Positions 57,875-64,000 of a DNA stretch of 64,000 nt are shown piece after piece. The notes beneath the pieces are model-generated. The model was given only the letters and a program-made list of their open reading frames with translations, made no database searches and had not been told where the DNA came from. The stretch covers positions 2,508,695 through 2,572,694 of the forward strand of contig NC_059259.1 in assembly GCF_017591435.1 (NCBI RefSeq), given 5' to 3'. This DNA comes from Portunus trituberculatus (taxonomy: Eukaryota > Arthropoda > Malacostraca > Decapoda > Portunidae). The translations under genes and the position numbers were made by a program. Numbering within the stretch: the first letter of the stretch is position 1; every line of letters starts with the position of its first letter.

Positions 57875-59440
57875 ATGGTATATTCAGGAAGGGAAAGGAA
57901 AACATCAAGAGTCATGTACACAAACATGGGTGGATTTATATTCGGAAGGTTTGAAGAGACAGATTATATACTGGAAAAAGAACTGGATGTGGCATGTATA
58001 ACAGAAACAAAGTTAAGTGAAGACGTCCAAATAAACTTAAAAGAACAGGGATACAATGTTTGTAAGAGAGATAGAAGGGGAAAAGCAGGAGGAGGAGTAT
58101 TGATAATGACTCGAGATGATATATACATGGAGGAAGTACAGCATGGTAATGGATTGGCAGAGGTTTTAACTTTTAAACATAACAATTAGGACCAATGGGA
58201 GGGAAAGGAGGAATATTATAGTAGCATATGTGCCACCGAAGACTAATACATGGAGGCTTCACATACACAAAAAAATGCAGATTGCCTGGATAACAAGTTA
58301 AAGAAGGACAGAAGAGTGTTGCTTGTGGGAGATCTAAACAGCAAACGTGTACACTGGGAAGAAATGGATGCAAACAGTCATGCTGGATGTTGGGGGAAGA
58401 AATGTTACAACTGGCAATGGTAAACACATTGGACCAATATGTGAAGGACTATACAAAGTAAAGAGGAAAAGATTTGGTATTTTGGAAAAAAAAAAAAAAA
58501 ACAGACCCTTGCCCAACCATCAAATATCATAACACAATGGGAAAAAGAGATCATATGGTTATAGAAATTGAATTAGAGGATTAGGAAATTTTGAAATGTG
58601 ATGAGGGACACACACACACACACACACACACAAAAAAAAAAAAGAAAGAATTATGCCAAGACCAATTTTGAAGGATTTAGAAGTTACTTTGGTAATGTTG
58701 ATTGGAAGGAAGCCATTCAAGGCAAGACAGTCTAACTCTAAGAGAAGTATGAAATATTCCTAGACAAGTAAAATGAGGGGGTTAAGAGATATATTCCTGA
58801 ATACAGAGTAAAAGAGAGAAAACACACATGATATAATGCTATATGTGCAAAAGCTAAAAAGTGTAAGGATGCAGCTTGGAAAAAATTAAGGAAGCAACGA
58901 AATAAAGTAAATAGGTGGCAATAAAAAAAGGCATGAAACAAATATATTAGAATAAGAAGGAGAGAAAAGAGAAACTTTGAAAAGGATGTAGTGAAGAGGA
59001 ACCCAAGCTTTTCACTAAGTATATAAATGAAAAACTGACAACCAGAGAGACCATCACTACATTAATTAGGGAAAATATAATATATAAAACAATGGAAGAA
59101 ATTAATGAACTTATGAATGAGAGCTTTAAGTCAGTATCTAATAAAGAGGGAGAGTTCACAGGACCAAACAACCAAGCAACACATGAAGGATTACGAATCA
59201 TTGTGGTGCATAAACAGAAAATAAGCAAATCACTAGAAAAAGATGAGTGTAAGAAAGACAATGGGGCCAGATGGAGTGTCAGGATGGCGACTGAGAGAAT
59301 GTAGAGAACAACTGGTGGAATCGATCTGGGATGTGATCAACAGCTCTATAAAGGTAGGGAAAGCACCAAGGGAATGGAAAAGAGCAAATATAATCTTGAT
59401 ATACAAAGGAGGAAAAAAGACAGTCCCTAAATTATAGACC
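57875..59440 (+). pseudogene. CR1-like endonuclease and connector of copy E1
   Basis: The 104-residue frame 57875-58189 has VMYTNMGGFIFGRFEETDYI, CITETKLSEDVQINL and GKAGGGVLIMTRDDIYM, the endonuclease N-terminal motifs. LLVGDLNSKRVHWEEM-like sequence follows near 58320 (Asp-Leu-Asn in place of Asp-Phe-Asn). RT entry at 59243-59437: MGPDGVSGWRLRECREQLVE and KAPREWKRANIILIYKGG. It is decayed, with many stops. Confidence 0.78.
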
Positions 59441-60060
59441 AGTGTCATTGACTAGTGTTGTGAGAAAGATCTGTGAAATTGTAATTAAAGAAAAATGGTA
59501 AGAATATCTGGAGGAAAATGAAATAATAAAATAACACCCAATTTTGTTTTAGAAAAGGAAGAAGCTTTTATACAATAGTAATAAATGAAGTACAAAGGAG
59601 AGATGGATGGGTTGACATGGTGTATTTGGATATTAAAAAAAAAGGCTTTTGATAGAAGACCACATAAAAGACTCCTATCGGAAATAAAACAACATGTTGG
59701 AAGAATAAAGGGAAATATTTTAAACAGGATGATGGACTAGTTAACAGATAGGGAAATGAGGACAATGATAAGAGACACTCCATCAAGTTGAAGCACAGTT
59801 GCTAGTGGCATACCACAAGGTTCAGTGTTGACACCAATTATGTTCCAAGTATATATCAACTATACACAAGAAGGTTTGAGTAGCTACATAAATTTGTTTG
59901 CAGACGATGCAAAACTTTTGAGTGTAGGTAATAAGGAACATCAGGGACTGTATGGAATTGCAGAAAGATATTGATAAGATCTAGGATTAGAACCAAAAGT
60001 GGAAATTAGAATCAAGTACCAAGAAATGCAATGTACGTAATGGAAATGGGAAAAAAGTAA
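59330..60060 (+). pseudogene. RT block of copy E1 (first of two similar blocks)
   Basis: Blocks are readable across frames: RPVSLTSVVRKICEIVIKEK, a damaged FGFRKGRS-type motif, ASGIPQGSVLTPIMFQVYI and SSYINLFADDAKLLSV. It is closely related to the block at 60075-60790. Confidence 0.7.
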
Positions 60061-60062
60061 TA

Positions 60063-60894
60063 GAAGACCTCCTTGATGGAAGGGAGAGTACCAAGGGAGT
60101 GGAACAGAGCAAATATAGTTCCTTTACAGAAAAGGAGGAAAAGAAAAATGAGCTCATAATTGTAGACCAGTGTCACTGACTTGTGTTGTGGGAAAGATCT
60201 GTAAAATTGTAATTAAGGAAAAATGGGTGGAATATCTGGAGGAAAATGAAATCATAAATAACTTCCAATCTGGTTTCAGAAAAGGAAGATCGTATATAAC
60301 AAATTTACAAAGTTTCTATACAAGAATAATAGATAAGGTACAAGGAAGAGATGGATGTCGACACAGCGTATTTGTATATCAAAAAGGCATTTGACAGAGT
60401 ACCCCATAAAATACTTATGGAAAATAGAACATATAGGAAGAATACACGTTAATATCTTATGCTGGATGAAGGACTATTTAACAGAAAGAGAAAATGAGGA
60501 CTGTGGGAAAACACATCTCATCAAGCTGGAGGACAGTAGCTAATAGCATAACACAGGGATCAGTGCTGGCAACAATAATGTTCCAAATATACATTAATGA
60601 TGTACAGGAGGGTTTGAATAGCAACATAATTTTGTTTGCAGATGATGTGAAACTATTAAGAGTAATAAATAACAATGAGGACTGTATGAAATTACAAAGA
60701 AATATTGGCAAGATTAGGGAGTGGAACCAAAAGTAGAAACTACAAAAGTAGAAATTAGAATTTAATGCTAAGGTAAGAAATGCCATATGATGGAATTGGG
60801 TAAAGGTTACAGAAGAACTACAAAATGGGAGAAGAGATTATAAATAAGAGGAAGGAAGAGAAAGACCTAGGAGTGGTTATACAAGGGTATAGTG
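60063..60894 (+). mobile_element. CR1-like copy E2, RT block, interrupted by F
   Basis: Repeats the RT reading of E1: PREWNRANIVPL (about 60096), VSLTCVVGKICKIVIKEKW (60170), FQSGFRKGRSYITNLQSFY, GSVLATIMFQIYINDVQEGL and IILFADDVKLLRVINNNEDC (60494-60736). It stops near 60894 after KERKDLGVVIQG-like sequence. The remaining C-terminal part appears at 63127-63737. E1 and E2 may be a tandem duplication inside one element or two insertions. Confidence 0.72.
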
Positions 60895-63126
60895 ATGCAG
60901 TGTATCCCTTACAAAGATATAAGGCAGAGAAACAGGAAGCCATTATGGTGGACTCACAAGATAGGTAGACAGATCAGAGAGAAGAGGGCATATAGAGAGT
61001 TGCAGAAAAGTGGGAAAGATGTAGATTTGATTAGGTACAGACAGGTCAGGGATGATTTGAGTAAGGTTATAAAAAAAAAGTAAAAGGCAGGCAGAGATAA
61101 AACTAGCTAGAGCTGGGAGTAAAGAACCCAAAAAATTATATAGTTATTACAAGGTCAGTGATAAAAGAAATAAGGATAGGATTGGACCACTCAGAAAAGA
61201 TGGTGTAGTAGTGGATCAAAATGAAGACATAGTAGAATTATTGAATGAACAATTTTCTTCAGTATTTACAAGGGAAAGAATAGAAAATCCTGTTACAAAC
61301 TGCGACGAGTAGTTTAAGAGCTTTAGAAAATATTGATATAAAACCAGGAATTATTAGGAAATTTATTCTTGAACTAGACGATAGGAAAGCTAGTGGTCCT
61401 GATGAGCTACATGCCAGAGTAATTAAGGAGGGTGTAGACAGTATTTCTGAAGCACTTAAGTTAATCTTTGAAAGATCACTTAGGTTTGCTGAGATACCTC
61501 AGGACTGGAAGTTAGCTAATGTTACACCAATATTTAAAAAAGGTAGGAAGGATGATGTGAATAATTATAGACCGATCAGTTTAACTAGTATATTATGTAA
61601 AATACAAGAGAAAATCATTAAAGGTAGTATTTGGGAGCATTTAAATGAGAATAGATTAATTAGAGATACCCAACATGGCTTTAGATCAGGGAGGTCCTGT
61701 CTTACACATTTGCTCGATATCTTAGAATATATTACCAAGGAGTTAGATGATGGAAATAGCATAGATGTTATATATCTAGATTTTAGCAAGGCGTTTGATA
61801 AGGTACCGCATAGGAGGCTAGTGTACAAATTGAGACTATACATGGGATAGGGGGTAGGTTAGTTGATTGGATTAGTGAATGGCTTTCTGATAGGAAACAG
61901 AGTAGTATTAAATGGGGCAATGTCTGAGTGGAAGGAAGTGGTTAGTGGGGTACCCCAAGGATCAGTGCTAGGACCTCTTCTTTTCTTGGTGTACATTAAC
62001 GATTTAGATATAGGAATTAGTAGCAAAGTATCAAAGTTTGCAGATGATACTAAGATAGCATGTGCAGTACAGGGTGAAAAGGACAATTACAGAATACAAC
62101 AAGACCTGGACAGGCTGATAGCATGGAGACAGGTGGCAGATGGAGTTTAATTCTAAAAAGTGTCAGGTTATGCATTTAGGTAAAGACAAAACAAACTTTA
62201 GCTATGAGATGGAGGGATGTTGGCTAGAGGCAGTAGAGGAGGGAAAGGATTTAGGAGTAGTGATAGACAGGACTATGAAATTTTCAAAACAATGTTTAGA
62301 AGCAAGAAATAGGGCAAATAGGATCCTGGGTTTTATAAATAGAAATGTTAGTTATAAAAGTAAGGAAGTGGTGCGTAGCTTATATAATTCTATGTTAGGC
62401 CCCATTTAGAGTATTGCATACAGGCCTGGTCACCCCATTATAGGCAGGATATCAACATGTTAGAAGCAGTTCAGAGAAGAGCAACTAGGATGATACCAGC
62501 ATTAAAGTGCCTGGAGTATAGAGATAGATTAAAGGAATTAAACATGTTTTCATTTGAGAGGAGATGTATAAGAGGAGATATGATAGAGTTATTTAAAATG
62601 TTCTCAGATACAAACTACATAGATGTGAGATCTTTCTTTACCTTAGAGGAGGGAAGTAGGACTAGAAATCATGGCAGGAAGATTAGAAAGCAAGGCTGCT
62701 GGTTAGATATAAGAAAATATTTCTTTAGTCATAGGGTGGTAGACTTCTGGAATGCATTGCCAGAGAGGGTTGTAAATAGCACTAGTTTGACAATGTTTGA
62801 AAACAGATTAGATAAGCACTTAAATTTATTAGATTTATAATTATGTATAGTGCAGCATGATAGTTTTTTATAAGAAATTTACTATAGTTAAACAAGACAT
62901 GATCCTCATGTATGGGGATCACAGATTGTAGAGGAATTCGCTGCAGGACTTAGCCCTGTTAATGGGCCAAATATTTAGAATTAGTATATAATGTATTGTG
63001 TACTTGTAAGTGTATCTTTAAGTACTGATGACGAGGTCGCTGTGCGACTGATACAGGATAACCTAGATGGGCCCTGGTGACCCTTTGTTATCCTATTATT
63101 TATGTTATGTTATGCTATGACACCCT
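60895..63126 (+). mobile_element. Second CR1-like family, copy F, inserted in E2
   Basis: 5'-truncated in the connector (NRKPLWWTHKIGRQIREKRA), with RT and C-terminus, then a 3'UTR of about 290 bp containing GACGAGGTCGCTGTGCGAC and a short (TTATG)n-like end at 63098-63119. Its 3' end differs from the AC-tailed family. No target duplication was recognised. Confidence 0.8.
60943..62840 (+). pseudogene. RT and C-terminus of CR1-like copy F
   Basis: Relatively well kept. Connector 60892-61083. RT entry ASGPDELHARVIKEGVDS-like (61385). NNYRPISLTSILCKIQEKI, HGFRSGRSCLTHLLDILEYI and YLDFSKAFDKVPHRRLVYK (61557-61850). VSGVPQGSVLGPLLFLVYIN and KFADDTKIACAVQGEKDN (61863-62150). VEFNSKKCQVMHLGKDKT (62140-62409). 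A C-terminal 127-residue frame (62457-62840) with LEAVQRRATRMIPALKCLEY and HRVVDFWNALPERVVNST. Stops lie at 61848 and 62409 and there is a frameshift near 62135. Confidence 0.9.
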
Positions 63127-63737
63127 GACCCCAGAAAGACATAAGTGGGTTATTTATTTCAACATATAAGACACTAACAAATATCAGGGTAGCATTTAAT
63201 TAAATGGATAAGAGTATGATGGAAAAATCTTAACCACTATGATAAGACTCGGACGAATATGCAGCAGTGTCGTGGTCTTCACGTATGCATAAAGATATAA
63301 GTAAATTAGAAAGAATTCAAAGGACAACTACAAAGATGGTGACAGAGATGATGGACCTTACCTATGAAAAAAGACAGAACAAAATAAGACTACCAACTGT
63401 GAAAGATAGACGGGAGAGAGGAGATCTAATAACAATGTAAACCATATGGAAAACATAGACAGACAAGATCTGGTATAATTGAAAGAAGATGGAGATATAT
63501 GGATGAGAGGACATTCCAAGAAGATTAAGAGTCAATGTTTAAGAAACATTGAAAAAGTTTAAAATTCCACATGGAATGGTTGATATATTGTACTGCTAAA
63601 AGAAAAAGCAGAAATTGTGCATATATATTTAAGGGAAAGTTGGATAAAAGTAGATATGGAGACAGATCATCACTACGAGTCCTGTTAAAACCCTGTAATA
63701 CACAACTATGTAAATAGACACTCACACACACACACAC
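63127..63737 (+). mobile_element. CR1-like copy E2, C-terminal part and AC tail
   Basis: Decayed thumb sequence: RVAFN*MDKSMMEKS (about 63190), KLERIQRTTTKMVTEMMDLT and LPTVKDRRERGDL (63305-63430), matching the region that copies A to D encode after the RT palm. It ends ACAACTATGTAAATAGACACT then (AC)n 63723-63737. Confidence 0.72.
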
Positions 63738-63990
63738 TAAATTTTTTTACATCTCTCAGATGTCTGAGAAATGTTAAAAAATTTAGTTTCCCGCAAAGAT
63801 GTGTTGAGACTTGGAACACTTTGAGTGAGGAAGTGGTGTCAGCAAAGAGTGTACATAGTTTTAAAGAAAAATTGGATAAGTGTAGATATGGAGATGGGGC
63901 CACACGAGCATAAAGCCCAGGCCCTGTAAAACTACAACTAGGTAAATACAACTAGGTAAATACACACACAGGAGTAGACAAGGAGACAGG
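63738..63990 (+). mobile_element. CR1-like 3' fragment, copy G
   Basis: Starts right after the AC tail of E2, within the last 70 codons (CLRNVKKFSFPQRCVETWN, SVHSFKEKLDKCRYGDGATR). It ends CCAGGCCCTGTAAAACTAC, ACAACTAGGTAAAT twice, then ACACACAC near 63962-63969. About 20 further bases run to the window end and may open another copy. Confidence 0.88.
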
Positions 63991-64000
63991 ACACAGAGAG

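Larger units (their letters stand above)
57559..60062 (+). mobile_element. CR1-like retrotransposon copy E1, old and degenerate
   Basis: Starts right after the AC tail of copy D in the ORF1-like domain (VGVEEILARAGKLAG). It contains the endonuclease, connector and RT up to NLFADDAKLLSV (about 59893), then ends near 60062, where a second, partly overlapping RT reading (E2) begins. An (AC)13/A12 tract sits inside at 58608-58642, and an A-run at about 58486. Confidence 0.75.

Overview
The window is eukaryotic repeat DNA: long (AT)n, (GA)n, (AC)n and (TAA)n microsatellites, several clades of retrotransposon, cut-and-paste transposon remnants, and spliced fragments with GT/AG borders. The non-LTR families (a CR1-like one and an I-like one with RNase H) and the microsatellite density suggest an arthropod, plausibly a decapod crustacean. 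That assignment is inference; no host gene here fixes the species. No bacterial operons, rRNA, tRNA or CRISPR were seen.

Layout. 1-3919: non-coding host DNA with an AT/GA microsatellite, a candidate TATA box with a 34-codon ORF, and a long inverted-repeat element. 3920-35343: nested copies of one I-like non-LTR retrotransposon of about 6.1-6.2 kb, nearly all on the minus strand. ORF1 has RRM-like segments and three zinc knuckles; ORF2 has an APE endonuclease, RT, RNase H and a C-terminal zinc motif. The element ends in (GGAT)n on the plus strand. The nesting can be read from target-site duplications. An outer element, X, survives as three pieces (3920-4306, 20857-23003, 29725-33331). It is split by a complex of copies (4307-20856) and by a full-length copy (23004-29724). 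Inside the complex, a full-length copy (7822-13939) sits in a plus-strand fragment with a perfect 11-bp duplication. A fragment of a different non-LTR family lies at 33380-34190.

35344-37945 holds degenerate DNA-transposon and integrase fragments: a deleted hAT-like gene between 73-bp direct repeats, a PIF/Harbinger-like exon, and a DDE integrase of the SCAND3/KRBA2 type split by an intron carrying (GA)47. 38109-40810 is a CR1-like copy. 40811-45349 is mostly non-coding, with microsatellites, two candidate non-autonomous DNA transposons and one spliced exon (45028-45228) that is the best host-gene candidate in the window.

45350-63990 is a head-to-tail chain of CR1-like copies (B to G), all on the plus strand and mostly joined through (AC)n tracts. 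One copy (C) is interrupted by a young Ty3/Gypsy-type LTR retrotransposon on the minus strand (49625-53826; LTRs 264/266 identical, 5-bp duplication CTAAT). Another (E2) is interrupted by a second CR1-like family (F).

Almost every ORF is broken by single-base indels. Some breaks are shared between copies and so are real and inherited. Others, notably in the young LTR element, could be assembly indels. The window therefore mainly records retrotransposons inserting into each other, often at the simple-repeat tails of earlier copies.
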